A stretch of DNA of 64,000 bases, taken from NCBI GenBank assembly GCA_026982335.1, contig JALSHH010000041.1, positions 1 through 64,000 on the forward strand. The letters run 5' to 3'. Under the pieces are notes generated by a model. That model did not search any database and was not told where the DNA came from. It worked only from the letters and a program-made list of their open reading frames with translations. Below, one piece after another: positions 9,986-19,441 of the stretch; within the stretch, counting starts at the first letter, position 1, and each line of letters starts with the position of its first letter. Both the position numbers and the translations under genes were made by a program. Source of the stretch: Phycisphaerales bacterium (GTDB lineage: Bacteria; Planctomycetota; Phycisphaerae; Phycisphaerales; UBA1924).

Positions 9986-11572
9986 ATGCAGGCTGACGAT
10001 GGGTGGGGTCGGACGACTAAACTCTTCTCTATGGGCAGCAAAGGTTTGAATATGGGGCCGGGCAAGAGCTCAGGCGTGGCGGGCAAGGGCACCAAAGTGG
10101 GCGATGAGCAGCTTTTACGGCAAGCGTTGGCGCTCGAACAGGCGGGGAGACTCGAGGAAGGATTAGCGATCGCACGGGATTTGGCCAGGCGGCGTCCGGA
10201 GTGGTCGCATGGGCATTATGCTGTTGGATCGATTCTGTGTGCGCTGGGACTGCTCGACGAGGCGGATACCGCGCTGAAAAAGGCGATTACGCGGAATCCG
10301 AATCTGGCGGGAGTCTACACCCGGCACAGCGAAGTACTCAATCGGCTCGGATATACGGAGCTGGCGATCGAGGCGGTGGACAAGGCTTTGTCGCTGCGCC
10401 CTGATGATCCCAAGATCCTGGTGGTCAAGGCGATGGTGCTCTGGCTTGGGGGTAATGCGCAGGGAGCATATGACTTCCTCGATGGACGACTCGCATCGGG
10501 GGTCAATGATCCCAATCCGCGGGGCGTCCATGCGTCGATCGCAGGGCAGATCGGCAAACTCGACGAGGGGATCGCCAATCTTGAGACGCTCGTCGAAGAA
10601 GCGGACACCAAGGTCTGGGCGGATCGGTTTATGCACTCGTCGATCCTGATGAATCTGAGCAAGCTCTATGACAAGGCAGGGCGATACGAAGAGGCGTTCA
10701 AGACGGCCAAGCGGGCTGGTGAGATGCGCCGGACAGGGTATGATCCGCAGCGGGTCGAGGCGATCTGTGATGAGCGGATTGGGGTGTGGTCGAAGGAAGT
10801 GATTGATACGCTGCCCCGATCGCGAGTGGATTCGCACAAGCCTGTGTTTATTCTTGGGATGCCTCGATCGGGAACGAGTTTGGTCGAGCAGATCATCGCA
10901 TCGCATCCGTTGGCCTATGGCGCAGGTGAGCTCTTGGAGACTTATCGCGCCAGCAAGGCCTTGGGCGATCCCAACGATCTTGTGCCCGATCGGATGGATG
11001 TGGTGGAGCAGCTCAAACGGGCAACGCTTGATCGGGTTGCTCGCAAGATTCTCAAAGCGATGGAGAAGCCTGCAGGCAAGGGAATCGAGCGGATCACGGA
11101 TAAGCTGCCCAATAACTATGAGCATATCGGGATGATTGGATTGCTGTTTCCCAATGCGAAGATCATTCATTGCAAACGCAATCCGCTCGATACTTGCGTG
11201 AGTTGTTTTTTGCTTGATTTTGTGGGCGATACGAATCATGGGTACTCGTATGACCTGACGCACATGGCCCGGCAGTATCGGATTTATGAGCGGTACATGG
11301 CGCACTGGAAAGCGGTGTCGCCGATCGAGATGCTCGAGGTGAGCTACGAAGAGCTCGTCGCCAATCCGGTCGATGGGGCGAAACGGATTGTTGAGTATGT
11401 GGGGCTTGAGTGGGATGAGCAGTGCGCCAAATCGCATGAAACCAAGCGGGCGGTGAGTACGCTGAGTAGTGATCAGGTGAGGAAGCCGATGTATACGAGC
11501 TCGGTTGGGCGGTGGAAGAACTATGAGTCTTGGATTGGTGAGTTGGTTGAAGGGTTAGGGACTGGCCACTAG
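9986..11572 (+). CDS. TPR-sulfotransferase fusion protein
   Basis: The 528-residue protein joins N-terminal TPR repeats (about 40-250) to a PAPS-dependent sulfotransferase domain. The 5'-phosphosulfate loop is GMPRSGTS (291-298). The 3'-phosphate site is CKRNPLDTCVSCF. Such fusions, common in planctomycetes and alphaproteobacteria, transfer sulfate to proteins or glycans; the acceptor here is unknown. There is no signal peptide. The start is uncertain: ATG 9986 or ATG 10031, neither with a good ribosome binding site. It is transcribed divergently from the BamD-like gene with only about 30 bases between starts. Confidence 0.88.
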   Translation: MQADDGWGRTTKLFSMGSKGLNMGPGKSSGVAGKGTKVGDEQLLRQALALEQAGRLEEGLAIARDLARRRPEWSHGHYAVGSILCALGLLDEADTALKKAITRNPNLAGVYTRHSEVLNRLGYTELAIEAVDKALSLRPDDPKILVVKAMVLWLGGNAQGAYDFLDGRLASGVNDPNPRGVHASIAGQIGKLDEGIANLETLVEEADTKVWADRFMHSSILMNLSKLYDKAGRYEEAFKTAKRAGEMRRTGYDPQRVEAICDERIGVWSKEVIDTLPRSRVDSHKPVFILGMPRSGTSLVEQIIASHPLAYGAGELLETYRASKALGDPNDLVPDRMDVVEQLKRATLDRVARKILKAMEKPAGKGIERITDKLPNNYEHIGMIGLLFPNAKIIHCKRNPLDTCVSCFLLDFVGDTNHGYSYDLTHMARQYRIYERYMAHWKAVSPIEMLEVSYEELVANPVDGAKRIVEYVGLEWDEQCAKSHETKRAVSTLSSDQVRKPMYTSSVGRWKNYESWIGELVEGLGTGH

Positions 11573-11728
11573 GGACTCGGGATTGGGGAAGAGGGGGGAA
11601 ACAAGAGGTGCGCGGAGGGGGCGGAGATTTCGCAGAGGCGCAGAGGGGGGGGAGGGGGAAAGAGTTTTGAACTCGAAGGTCGCGAAGAGCTCGAAGGGGG
11701 AGGGAAGGCGAGGGAAGGCGAGGGAAGA
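11552..11728 (+). repeat. Low-complexity, repeat-rich spacer
   Basis: This stretch overlaps the 3' end of the sulfotransferase gene. It starts with a TAGGGACTGGCCACTAGGGA motif that recurs in diverged form at 2408-2448. It then runs through purine-rich DNA with G runs, a CGCAGAGGCGCAGAGG block, and three GAGGGAAGGC-like units just before the GIY-YIG stop. No gene is visible in it. Confidence 0.5.
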
Positions 11729-12547
11729 TTAGTTGGCGTTGTGGCCGTGGGGTTTGGTGAGAAGGAGGTCTTTCCAGTGGGTTTCTCGGGTGATGATATC
11801 GTGTTCTGATGCTCTGGAGTCGGCTGTTTCGAGGATGCCGTACTGAAAATTGGATGCGTAGTCGCTCCCTTGCTCTTTGAGAATGGCGCGGAGTTCTTTG
11901 TTGTTGCCGTGCCCTGTTTTTGCATACTGGCACCATCGGCCCCAGATGCCGTGCTCGCCGGTGGCGCTGCCGATATAGAGTTTTCCCATTCGTCGATCAG
12001 CGATGACATATACACCTGAGATACTCGACAAGGCACTCTTCCAAGACGGGACTTGTTGTTTGACAATGATATCGAGTTCTTTTTTGGTGAGTATGGTTTG
12101 CGTATAGCCGGGAAACTCGGCGACCTGGAGGGGTTGGGGGCGAATCTCCGAAACATGGAGTTGGTCGATCCAGTTCTTGGCAAGAAGGTAGCTATTCCTG
12201 CCGGGGCGTTGGAAGTCGATGATGAGTCGGCCGCAAAGTGAGTTGGTTGTTTCTCTTCTTCTGAGGTTGTACCGAAAACATGTGCTCTTTTCCTTGCGCG
12301 GCTTGCATCCAAGGGAATCGTGCACGCCAGCGAAGAGCCAACGGTTTTTTTCTGGCATAGAGATTAGGGAGACAACAAACTTCCGATTGAAATTTTTCTT
12401 CGTTTGCCATTCTTGCCAATGGTCGAACTCGCCAGCAAGGTAGACATCGAGCGGGTTTTCTTTTCCATTTGAAACGGCGAGATGGATTTTGCAATCTTCT
12501 GGTTTGATTTGACCATCGAGGAGTTCAATGAGTTGGAATAGCAGCAT
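11729..12547 (-). CDS. GIY-YIG nuclease-family protein
   Basis: The 272-residue protein has a C-terminal GIY-YIG fold: GVY at 178-180, YIG at 191-193 and the catalytic-type Arg at 204 (GIWGRW). The N-terminal 130 residues resemble a PUA-like reader (WQEWQTKKNF, then WLFAGVHDSLG and GRLIIDF). GIY-YIG enzymes cut DNA; this two-domain form is not tied to a known pathway that I can name. The start at ATG 12547 has GGAG nine bases upstream. It is flanked by repeats on both sides (11552-11728, 12583-12693), and its Lys/Asn/Gln use differs from its neighbours, which suggests acquisition. Confidence 0.75.
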   Translation of the reverse strand: MLLFQLIELLDGQIKPEDCKIHLAVSNGKENPLDVYLAGEFDHWQEWQTKKNFNRKFVVSLISMPEKNRWLFAGVHDSLGCKPRKEKSTCFRYNLRRRETTNSLCGRLIIDFQRPGRNSYLLAKNWIDQLHVSEIRPQPLQVAEFPGYTQTILTKKELDIIVKQQVPSWKSALSSISGVYVIADRRMGKLYIGSATGEHGIWGRWCQYAKTGHGNNKELRAILKEQGSDYASNFQYGILETADSRASEHDIITRETHWKDLLLTKPHGHNAN

Positions 12548-12582
12548 GGAAGAACTCCTCTGGTAAATGGTAGCTGCAAAGA

Positions 12583-12611
12583 CACTACTGCGCCGGAGAC
12601 GGCGAGTAGTG
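12583..12611 (+). repeat. Hairpin repeat family C, copy 1
   Basis: CACTACT-GC-GCC-GGAGAC-GGC-GA-GTAGTG forms a near-perfect stem-loop just upstream of the GIY-YIG gene. A second copy at 14336-14368 keeps the GCGCC(G/A)GAGACGGCGAGTA core but has different outer arms that still pair. Confidence 0.65.
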
Positions 12612-12640
12612 GCACCGGGCAATGGGGAAGATACGAGAAG

Positions 12641-12693
12641 ACCCCCTCCGCCTCGCTTGGCTCGGCACCTCCCCCGGAAGCCCGGGGGAGGCG
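12641..12693 (+). repeat. Hairpin repeat family B, copy 2
   Basis: This is a 53-base element ending in CCTCCCCCGG-AAGC-CCGGGGGAGG, a perfect 10-bp stem with a 4-base loop. It is the better preserved copy of the element at 3228-3281. It lies just beyond the stop codon of the ArnT-like gene and could act as a transcript 3' hairpin, although no T run follows. Confidence 0.7.
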
Positions 12694-12705
12694 TTTAGAT
12701 ACGAT

Positions 12706-14223
12706 CTAGGGGTGTTGGTAGAGGCTGATAGTCGTGGTGGATTCGATGGGTTTGCCGGTGTGGGGATCGTGAGTGACTATTGGGGCAGAGGTGAGGACGG
12801 GGACTCGATTTGGCTCGAGGCTCGTTGGTTGAATACTCCAATAGGCATCTTTGTGCTGGATCAGTTGCTCGCTCTGGTGCTTTCCCATGAGCGAGGCGAT
12901 GGGGAGATCGCCGATCTCAAAGAAATGCACATCGTCATCTCCAACTTGCTGCGCGGCGGCGTTGGCGAAGGCTTTGATGTGGTTGCCGGTGTGGTCGCGG
13001 GCGCCGCGGGACATGGTCATTTCGCGAGCGGAGATAAGCGAGGCGAAGATGAGGACGATCGCAGCGATCGAGATGAATGTGGGTTTGATTCGTGTTGCTT
13101 TAGATGAAGCAGTGAGACGGTAGAGGGCGTAGATGGCGAGGATGGCAGCTGCGGGATAGGCGGGCATGATGTAGGAACCGGCGTGCATGCCGGTGAGCAT
13201 GGTGGCAATGAGGACGATCAAGACCCAAAGGACTGCGGGGGCGAGGGGGTGGGATCGGAGTTGTGAGGAAGGTTTGAAGATGATCGCCAAGGCTGCGGGG
13301 AGGCACCAGGGGAGGAAGCGGGCGAAGAAATGGGCGGGGACTTTGAGAAGTGATTCAAAGATGGAGGAGAATCCTGCGCCTTGGGCGCGTGCGCCGAGTT
13401 CTTCGCCGAGCAGGGCGGTGCGGACATGGTCGGGGTTGATGCGGTAGGCGCTCCAAAGCCAGAGGGCGGGGAGGATGAGCATGATCGGGATGCCCCACTG
13501 CCATCGGGTGCGTTTGAAGGCGGCTTTGCGTGATCCTTTGGGGGTGATGATGAGGATGTGGAGGATGAGGTAGAGGGGGATGAAGAGGGCGAATGGGCCT
13601 TTGGTCAAGAGGGCGGCAGCGGTCAATGTCCAGATGAGCAAGGCGAATCGGCGGGGATGTTTGGGCTCAGATGTGAGGAGAACAGCCGAGGCGAACCAAG
13701 CGCCGGCCAGCAAGGCAGTGAAGAGGATGTCGGGGCGCATGAAGTAGATGTGTTTGATCGCTGATGGCGAGGCGAGCCAGGCCCCGGCAGCAAGCATGGC
13801 TAGGGGAGTCGCGTGTGATGCGATGGAGCAATCGGCAAGATCAGCAGGGTCGGTATCGAGTTTTCGGAAGAAGAAACGGGCTGCGAAGAAGATGAGGATG
13901 GAGATCGAGATGCCTGAGAGGACGGCGGGAAATTTGAGAGCGAGTTCAGTATGGAATCCCAGCGCGACGATGGGAACGCCGAGCCAGTTGACCATCGGGG
14001 GTTTGCGAGTGAGTTCGCCGAGCCCATCGCGGGGAAGGATCCATTGGTGGTTGTTGACCATATCGAGGGTGAAGGCGATGGTTTTGGATTGGTCGAGGTT
14101 TTGGCCCAGGTCGGAGGGCCCCAGGATTCGGGCGGCGAGAACGATGGCGAGGGTTGTCAGCCAGATGGCCAAAGCGGGGCGATTAAATCGAGAATCTGGT
14201 CGGGGTGGGGAAGATGATGACAT
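12706..14223 (-). CDS. ArnT/PMT-like membrane glycosyltransferase
   Basis: The 505-residue polytopic protein has about 11-12 hydrophobic helices. The first periplasmic loop carries the GT-C signature of the ArnT family: Asp/Glu-rich GELTRKPPMVNWL and a later HIYFMRPDILFTALLAGAW. ArnT-type enzymes move sugars from polyprenyl phosphate to lipid A or other envelope acceptors at the outer face of the inner membrane. The C-terminal 90 residues form a soluble tail. The start is ATG 14223; the frame runs to 14286, but the extra residues lack support. The donor and acceptor are unknown. Confidence 0.8.
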   Translation of the reverse strand: MSSSSPPRPDSRFNRPALAIWLTTLAIVLAARILGPSDLGQNLDQSKTIAFTLDMVNNHQWILPRDGLGELTRKPPMVNWLGVPIVALGFHTELALKFPAVLSGISISILIFFAARFFFRKLDTDPADLADCSIASHATPLAMLAAGAWLASPSAIKHIYFMRPDILFTALLAGAWFASAVLLTSEPKHPRRFALLIWTLTAAALLTKGPFALFIPLYLILHILIITPKGSRKAAFKRTRWQWGIPIMLILPALWLWSAYRINPDHVRTALLGEELGARAQGAGFSSIFESLLKVPAHFFARFLPWCLPAALAIIFKPSSQLRSHPLAPAVLWVLIVLIATMLTGMHAGSYIMPAYPAAAILAIYALYRLTASSKATRIKPTFISIAAIVLIFASLISAREMTMSRGARDHTGNHIKAFANAAAQQVGDDDVHFFEIGDLPIASLMGKHQSEQLIQHKDAYWSIQPTSLEPNRVPVLTSAPIVTHDPHTGKPIESTTTISLYQHP

Positions 14224-14335
14224 GGGTAAGGGTAAGGATATCACCAATGTTCGGGTGGTGCTCTGCAGAGTGATTATGGGTGGCATTACTCATTGCATGG
14301 CAGCATAATCGTGCCGAACACTCAAATGCTACCAA

Positions 14336-14368
14336 GCCCTCACTGCGCCGAAGACGGCGAGTAAGGGC
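14336..14368 (+). repeat. Hairpin repeat family C, copy 2
   Basis: GCCCTCACT-GC-GCC-GAAGAC-GGC-GA-GTAAGGGC forms a stem whose outer arms differ from copy 1 (12583) yet still pair, apart from one mismatch. It lies in the 262-base gap upstream of acnA, which otherwise shows only the acnA ribosome binding site. Confidence 0.6.
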
Positions 14369-14485
14369 ATTCGGAACAGAGGGGCCTGGTATAAATACCA
14401 TCTGTCCATCTTGTAAATATGATTGATTTGATTCATAGGGTGATGGGGTCGATACTACTTGGTAGATACACAAAGGAGATTCACT

Positions 14486-17257
14486 ATGTCGACCGATCCG
14501 TTCAATGCCAAAGCCGTGCTTGATGTCAATGGGCAAGCATATTCGTATGTCCGTCTTGGGGCCTTGGCTGAGGCCGGGTTGGGAGATATTGACAAGATGC
14601 CGTATTCGATTCGGGTGTTGCTCGAAGCGATGGTACGGAACCATGACGGGTTCATTGTCACCGAGGATGACATCAAGGGGTTGGCCCGGTACAACGCGGG
14701 GGATGTGAAGTCGGTGGAAATGCCGTTCATGCCCGGGCGGGTGGTATTGCAGGACTTTACAGGGGTGCCCTGTGTGGTGGATCTGGCGGCGATGCGTGAT
14801 GCGATGAAGAATCTTGGGGGGGATCCGACAGCAATCAATCCGGCGGTGGCGTGTGATTTGGTGATCGATCATTCGGTACAGGTGGATGACTTTGCTACTT
14901 TTGTCGCGTTGACGATCAATGCGGAGAAGGAGTTCAGTCGAAATGCAGAGCGGTATACATTCTTGAAGTGGGGACAGGAGAGCTTGGATAATTTTCGCGC
15001 GGTGCCGCCTGCGACTGGGATTGTGCATCAGGTGAATCTTGAGTATTTGGCTCGGGGGTGTTTGGTAAAAAATCAGGATGGGGTGCAGTGGGTGTATCCG
15101 GATTCGTTGGTTGGCACCGATTCGCACACGACGATGATTAATGGGGTTGGTGTGCTTGGCTGGGGTGTTGGTGGGATTGAAGCCGAGGCGGTGATGTGTG
15201 GGCAGCCTGTGTACATGCTTACTCCAGAAGTGGTCGGGTTCAAACTCAAGGGCAAGCTACCCGAAGGTGCGACGGCGACGGATCTGGTATTGACCGTAAC
15301 GGAGATGCTACGGGCCCACGGAGTGGTTGAGAAATTTGTTGAGTTCTTTGGCGAAGGGATGATGGAACTGTCTATTCCTGATCGAGCGACGATTGCGAAT
15401 ATGGCTCCAGAGTATGGGGCGACCTGCGGTTTCTTCCCGATTGATGCCAAGACGATCGAGTTTTTCCGGTTTACGGGTAAGAGTGAAGAGGAGTGTGCGT
15501 TGACCGAAGCGTGGGCCAAGGCCAGCGGGTTCTTCTGGACACCTGATGTGCCGGTACCTGCGTTTGGGGCAACTTTGGAGCTCGATTTATCAACGGTCAA
15601 GCCTTGTGTTGCCGGGCCGAAGCGGCCTCAGGATCGGATTGATTTGGATTCGTTGCATACGGCGTTTGCTGAGATGTTGGTGCGGCCGATGGGGCCTCAG
15701 GGTCTTGGAGTTGATGCAGCGGATGTTGATAAGAGTGTGACGATTACGCATACCGCGGAGTCGCATCCGGCTGAGGTTGGGATGACTTCGCAGCTCAAGC
15801 ATGGGTCGATTGTGATCGCGGCGATTACTTCCTGTACCAATACTTCGAACCCGGATGTGCTTGTGGCGGCGGGGCTCGTTGCACGCAAGGCGCGGGCGTT
15901 GGGGTTGAATCGGAAGCCATGGGTGAAAACTTCGCTTGCGCCGGGGTCGAAGGTGGTGACGGAGTATCTTGATAAGGCGGGGCTGAGCGCGGATCTTGAT
16001 TCGATCGGGTTCCAGACGGTTGGGTATGGTTGCACGACTTGTATTGGGAACTCTGGGCCTTTGCCTTCTGAGATTGAAGATGGGATTCAGGAGGGGGGGT
16101 TGGCCGTGACATCGATTTTGTCGGGGAACCGGAACTTTGAGGGTCGGATTCATCCGGATATTCGCGGGAACTTCTTGGCGTCGCCGCCGTTGGTTGTGGC
16201 GTATGCGCTTGCGGGGCGGATTGATGTTGATGTGTATAACGAGGCGTTGTGTCAGACTCCTGATGGGAAGGATGTGTACCTTCGTGACATTTGGCCTACG
16301 AATCAAGAGGTTTCTGAGGCGGTGGCCTCATGCGTGACGACTGAGCAGTTTGTCGAGAAGTACAGCGCGGTGTATACGGAGAATGAGCAATGGAATAGTG
16401 TGCCGGCCGCCCAGAGTGCTTTGTTTCCTTGGGAGGACAAGAGTACTTATATTCAGAACCCGCCATTCTTTGAGGGGATGACCGAAAATGCGCCAGGGTT
16501 TGGCGCGATTACTGATGCCCGGGTGTTGTGTTTGCTTGGGGATTCGGTGACGACGGATCACATTTCGCCTGCGGGTCGGATTGAGCCGGAGACGCCGGCG
16601 GGGCGGTATTTGATTGGGCAGGGCGTTGCGGTCAATGAGTTCAACTCGTTTGGGTCGCGACGGGGCAACGATCGTGTGATGACGCGCGGAACCTTTGCCA
16701 ATGTGCGGGTGAAGAATCGGATCGCAGCGGAGAATGGTAAGCAGCCCGAAGGTGGATGGACGCGGAACTTTACCAAGGGGAATGATCTTGCATCGGCTCC
16801 GGTTGAGTACATCTATGACGCAGCGATGGATTACAAGGCGGCGGGGACGACGCTTGTTGTGATTGCGGGTAAGGATTATGGGATGGGATCGTCGCGTGAC
16901 TGGGCGGCCAAAGGCACATTGCTCCTTGGGGTCAAGGCCGTGATTGCGGAGAGCTTTGAGCGGATTCATCGGTCGAACTTAGTGTTTATGGGGGTGTTGC
17001 CTGTGGTGTTTAAGGATGGAGACTCGGCTGAGTCGCTTGGGATTCAGGGTGATGAGGTGTTTGATGTGTTGATGCCTGCGGATTTGTCGCCGAGATGTGA
17101 TGTGCCGATCAGGGCGACTCGCCCTGATGGGAGCAGCTTCGAGTTCATGACGATGTGCCGGGTGGATACACCTGTGGAGATTGAGTACTTTCGGAATGGC
17201 GGGATTTTGCATACGGTGATTCGCAAGAAGTTGAATGAGGCGAAACAGTTGGTGTAA
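14486..17257 (+). CDS. acnA: Aconitate hydratase A
   Basis: This 923-residue TCA-cycle enzyme interconverts citrate and isocitrate in the cytoplasm. The [4Fe-4S] ligands are Cys450 (TSCTNTSNP), Cys516 and Cys519 (GYGCTTCIGNSG), spaced as in AcnA/IRP1. Substrate motifs GTDSHTTMING and the C-terminal swivel domain (GSSRDWAAKG, ESFERIHRSNL) are intact. The start is fixed by AAGGAGA eight bases before ATG 14486. It is monocistronic, with a terminator at 17282. AcnA/IRP-type proteins can bind RNA when the cluster is lost; nothing here tests that. Confidence 0.97.
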   Translation: MSTDPFNAKAVLDVNGQAYSYVRLGALAEAGLGDIDKMPYSIRVLLEAMVRNHDGFIVTEDDIKGLARYNAGDVKSVEMPFMPGRVVLQDFTGVPCVVDLAAMRDAMKNLGGDPTAINPAVACDLVIDHSVQVDDFATFVALTINAEKEFSRNAERYTFLKWGQESLDNFRAVPPATGIVHQVNLEYLARGCLVKNQDGVQWVYPDSLVGTDSHTTMINGVGVLGWGVGGIEAEAVMCGQPVYMLTPEVVGFKLKGKLPEGATATDLVLTVTEMLRAHGVVEKFVEFFGEGMMELSIPDRATIANMAPEYGATCGFFPIDAKTIEFFRFTGKSEEECALTEAWAKASGFFWTPDVPVPAFGATLELDLSTVKPCVAGPKRPQDRIDLDSLHTAFAEMLVRPMGPQGLGVDAADVDKSVTITHTAESHPAEVGMTSQLKHGSIVIAAITSCTNTSNPDVLVAAGLVARKARALGLNRKPWVKTSLAPGSKVVTEYLDKAGLSADLDSIGFQTVGYGCTTCIGNSGPLPSEIEDGIQEGGLAVTSILSGNRNFEGRIHPDIRGNFLASPPLVVAYALAGRIDVDVYNEALCQTPDGKDVYLRDIWPTNQEVSEAVASCVTTEQFVEKYSAVYTENEQWNSVPAAQSALFPWEDKSTYIQNPPFFEGMTENAPGFGAITDARVLCLLGDSVTTDHISPAGRIEPETPAGRYLIGQGVAVNEFNSFGSRRGNDRVMTRGTFANVRVKNRIAAENGKQPEGGWTRNFTKGNDLASAPVEYIYDAAMDYKAAGTTLVVIAGKDYGMGSSRDWAAKGTLLLGVKAVIAESFERIHRSNLVFMGVLPVVFKDGDSAESLGIQGDEVFDVLMPADLSPRCDVPIRATRPDGSSFEFMTMCRVDTPVEIEYFRNGGILHTVIRKKLNEAKQLV

Positions 17258-17281
17258 TTTCATCTAAATGCTATTTGTACT

Positions 17282-17310
17282 ACAAGCGGTCTTTTGGCCG
17301 TTTGTTTTTT
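17282..17310 (+). terminator. Rho-independent terminator of acnA
   Basis: ACAAGCGGTC-TTTT-GGCCGTTTGT pairs over ten positions (two G-U) and is followed by a run of T. It lies 25 bases past the acnA stop. Confidence 0.75.
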
Positions 17311-17355
17311 GCATTTTTCGAGCACTGTATTCGAACAACTCGTATAAGATGAATC

Positions 17356-17706
17356 ATGCGAGTTCGTTGTACAAAAACTCAGGGCGACGATGGTTGGCTC
17401 CCACAGATTACACTGGGTGCTGAGTATGAAGTTCTTAGCATCGAATGTGACAGCTATCGATTAATTGGAGACTGCGGGGAGCCATCACTTTTTGAACCGC
17501 AGTTTTTTTCAATCACGGACCCGATGCGGCCTGAAAGCTGGATTCCGCCATTTATTGATGAAGATGAAGAATACTGTGGGCCACCTGAGTTTGAACGATC
17601 GGGATATTGGGACGAATTCTACGATGGCAACGAAGACGCAGTAGCACTATTCTGGCGGTACATCAACCGTCATATCAATGTCACCGAACAACGCTATAAG
17701 AAATGA
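17356..17706 (+). CDS. Unknown acidic 116-residue protein
   Basis: I do not recognise the family. The first 50 residues (MRVRCTKT..., LGAEYEVLSIE, YRLIGDCGEPSLF) look like a small SH3-like beta barrel. The rest is very acidic (DEDEEYCGPPEFERSGYWDEFYDGNEDA) with a helical end. There is no signal peptide or membrane segment. It is a solitary gene set off by the acnA terminator on one side and a family A repeat on the other. Its AT-richer codons differ from acnA. A phage- or immunity-like origin is possible but unproven. Confidence 0.6.
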   Translation: MRVRCTKTQGDDGWLPQITLGAEYEVLSIECDSYRLIGDCGEPSLFEPQFFSITDPMRPESWIPPFIDEDEEYCGPPEFERSGYWDEFYDGNEDAVALFWRYINRHINVTEQRYKK

Positions 17707-17806
17707 CCAATGTCTGATTACAACAGTGAAAAGAATCGGTTTGTGTGGGTGGATGATCTTGGGTGGGGATGAAGAGACGGGCTGGAGGCCCATCCCACCA
17801 GAAAAA

Positions 17807-17834
17807 ACCGCTTCCTTACGGTCGCGGCTTGTTG
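17807..17834 (+). repeat. REP-like repeat family A, copy 3
   Basis: ACCGCTTCCTTACGGTCGCG followed by GCTTGTTG, between the unknown small gene and the 3' end of katA. ACCG and CGGT arms pair across CTTCCTTA. Confidence 0.7.
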
Positions 17835-17864
17835 AAGATTTGAAATGAAGACTCTGGATATGGG

Positions 17865-19331
17865 CTACATGTCTTTGGGGATTTCGATGCCGAGTTTGGT
17901 GGCGATGCGTTGGCCGTAGTCTGGGTCGGCGCGGAAGAAGTGGCAGAGTTGGAGTTGTTGAATCTCGGGGCGGGCATCACCCAAGGCACCTGCAATACGG
18001 GTTGTCAGGCGGTCTTTTTCGGCGTCGTCGAAGAGGCGATACAGGTTGCCGGGTTGTGTGTAGTCGTCGTGGTCGACGGTTGAGTCGTAGCGGTCGACGA
18101 CGGTTTGGCCTAAGTCCCATGTTGGGTCGTGGAACTGTTCGTCGGGGAGGGCGGCGTCTGGGCGGGTTGAGGGCCAGTAGTTGGTAGATGAGCCGTAGGT
18201 TTGGGCGGTGGCGCCTTGGCCGTCGCGCATGGTGTGCATGACGGGGCAGCGCGGGGTGTTGACGGGGATTTGGTGGTGGTTGACGCCGAGGCGGTGGTGG
18301 TGGGTGTCGGCGTAGGACATGAGGCGGGCTTGGAGCATTTTGTCTGGGCTTGGACCGATGCCTGGGACGAAGTTGGAGGGTTTGAAGGCGGCTTGCTCGA
18401 CTTCGGCGTGGTAGTTTTCGGGGTTTTTGTTGAGTTCCATTTGGCCGACTTCGATGAGGGGGAAGTCGGCGTGTGGCCAGACCTTGGTGAGATCGAACGG
18501 GTTCCACTTGAACTCATCGGCTTGTTGTTGGGTCATGATTTGGATTTTGAGTGTCCAGCTTGGGAAGTCGCCTTTTTCGATGGCGTTGAAGAGGTCGCGT
18601 TGGTGTGATTCGCGGTCTTGGCCGATGACTTTGGCAGATTCGTCGTCCATCCAGTTTTTGATGCCTTGGTTTGTTTTGAAGTGGAACTTGCACCAGACGC
18701 GTTGGTTGTCGGCGTTGATGAAAGAATAGGTGTGCGAACCGTAGCCATTGATGTGGCGATAGGAGGCGGGGATGCCTCGGTCAGAGAAGAGGGTGGTAAT
18801 CTGGTGGAGAGATTCTGGGCATTGGGACCAGAAATCCCATTGCATGTCGTTGTCGCGAAGGTTTGTTTTTGGGTCGCGTTTTTGGGTGTGGATGAAGTTG
18901 GCGAACTTGTAAGGGTCGCGGATGAAGAAGACGGGGGTGTTGTTGCCGACGAGGTCCCAGTTGCCTTGTTCGGTGTAGAATTTGATGGCGAAGCCACGGA
19001 CATCGCGTTCGGCGTCGGCGGCGCCTTTTTCACCTGCGACTGTTGAGAAGCGGAGGAACATATCTGTTTTTTTGCCGATTTTTGAGAAGATGTCGGCTTT
19101 GGTGTATTGGGTGATATCGTGGGTGACGGTGAAGGTTCCGTAGGCGCCGGAGCCTTTGGCATGAACAACACGCTCAGGGATGCGTTCGCGGTTGAAGTGT
19201 TGCATTTGCTCGAGGAGTGCAACATCTTGCATGAGGACTGGGCCTCGAGGGCCTGCGGTGAGGGCATGCTGGCGTGCGATGGGTGCGCCGTCTGCGGTGG
19301 TCATGTAGGGGCATTTTGGTGTGTCGGACAT
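17865..19331 (-). CDS. katA: Heme catalase, small-subunit clade 3
   Basis: The 488-residue enzyme splits hydrogen peroxide to water and oxygen. Active-site His57 sits in [11 protein letters not shown], distal Asn130 in LVGNNTP, and the proximal heme ligand Tyr340 in [14 protein letters not shown]. The length is typical of small-subunit clade 3 enzymes, with no C-terminal flavodoxin-like domain and no secretion signal. AAGGAG lies seven bases upstream of ATG 19331. It follows the peroxiredoxin gene by 110 bases on the same strand, so the two may share a peroxide-responsive promoter (see 19987). Confidence 0.96.
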   Translation of the reverse strand: MSDTPKCPYMTTADGAPIARQHALTAGPRGPVLMQDVALLEQMQHFNRERIPERVVHAKGSGAYGTFTVTHDITQYTKADIFSKIGKKTDMFLRFSTVAGEKGAADAERDVRGFAIKFYTEQGNWDLVGNNTPVFFIRDPYKFANFIHTQKRDPKTNLRDNDMQWDFWSQCPESLHQITTLFSDRGIPASYRHINGYGSHTYSFINADNQRVWCKFHFKTNQGIKNWMDDESAKVIGQDRESHQRDLFNAIEKGDFPSWTLKIQIMTQQQADEFKWNPFDLTKVWPHADFPLIEVGQMELNKNPENYHAEVEQAAFKPSNFVPGIGPSPDKMLQARLMSYADTHHHRLGVNHHQIPVNTPRCPVMHTMRDGQGATAQTYGSSTNYWPSTRPDAALPDEQFHDPTWDLGQTVVDRYDSTVDHDDYTQPGNLYRLFDDAEKDRLTTRIAGALGDARPEIQQLQLCHFFRADPDYGQRIATKLGIEIPKDM

Positions 19332-19441
19332 GGTGATCTCCTTGGGTCTATTGAGTTGATTGTGATGTGAGCACAAGACATCAGCCCACCGTTGGTGAAA
19401 TCTTCGTTTTCAAACTGAGCTTTCCAAACGGGGCCTCTTGG

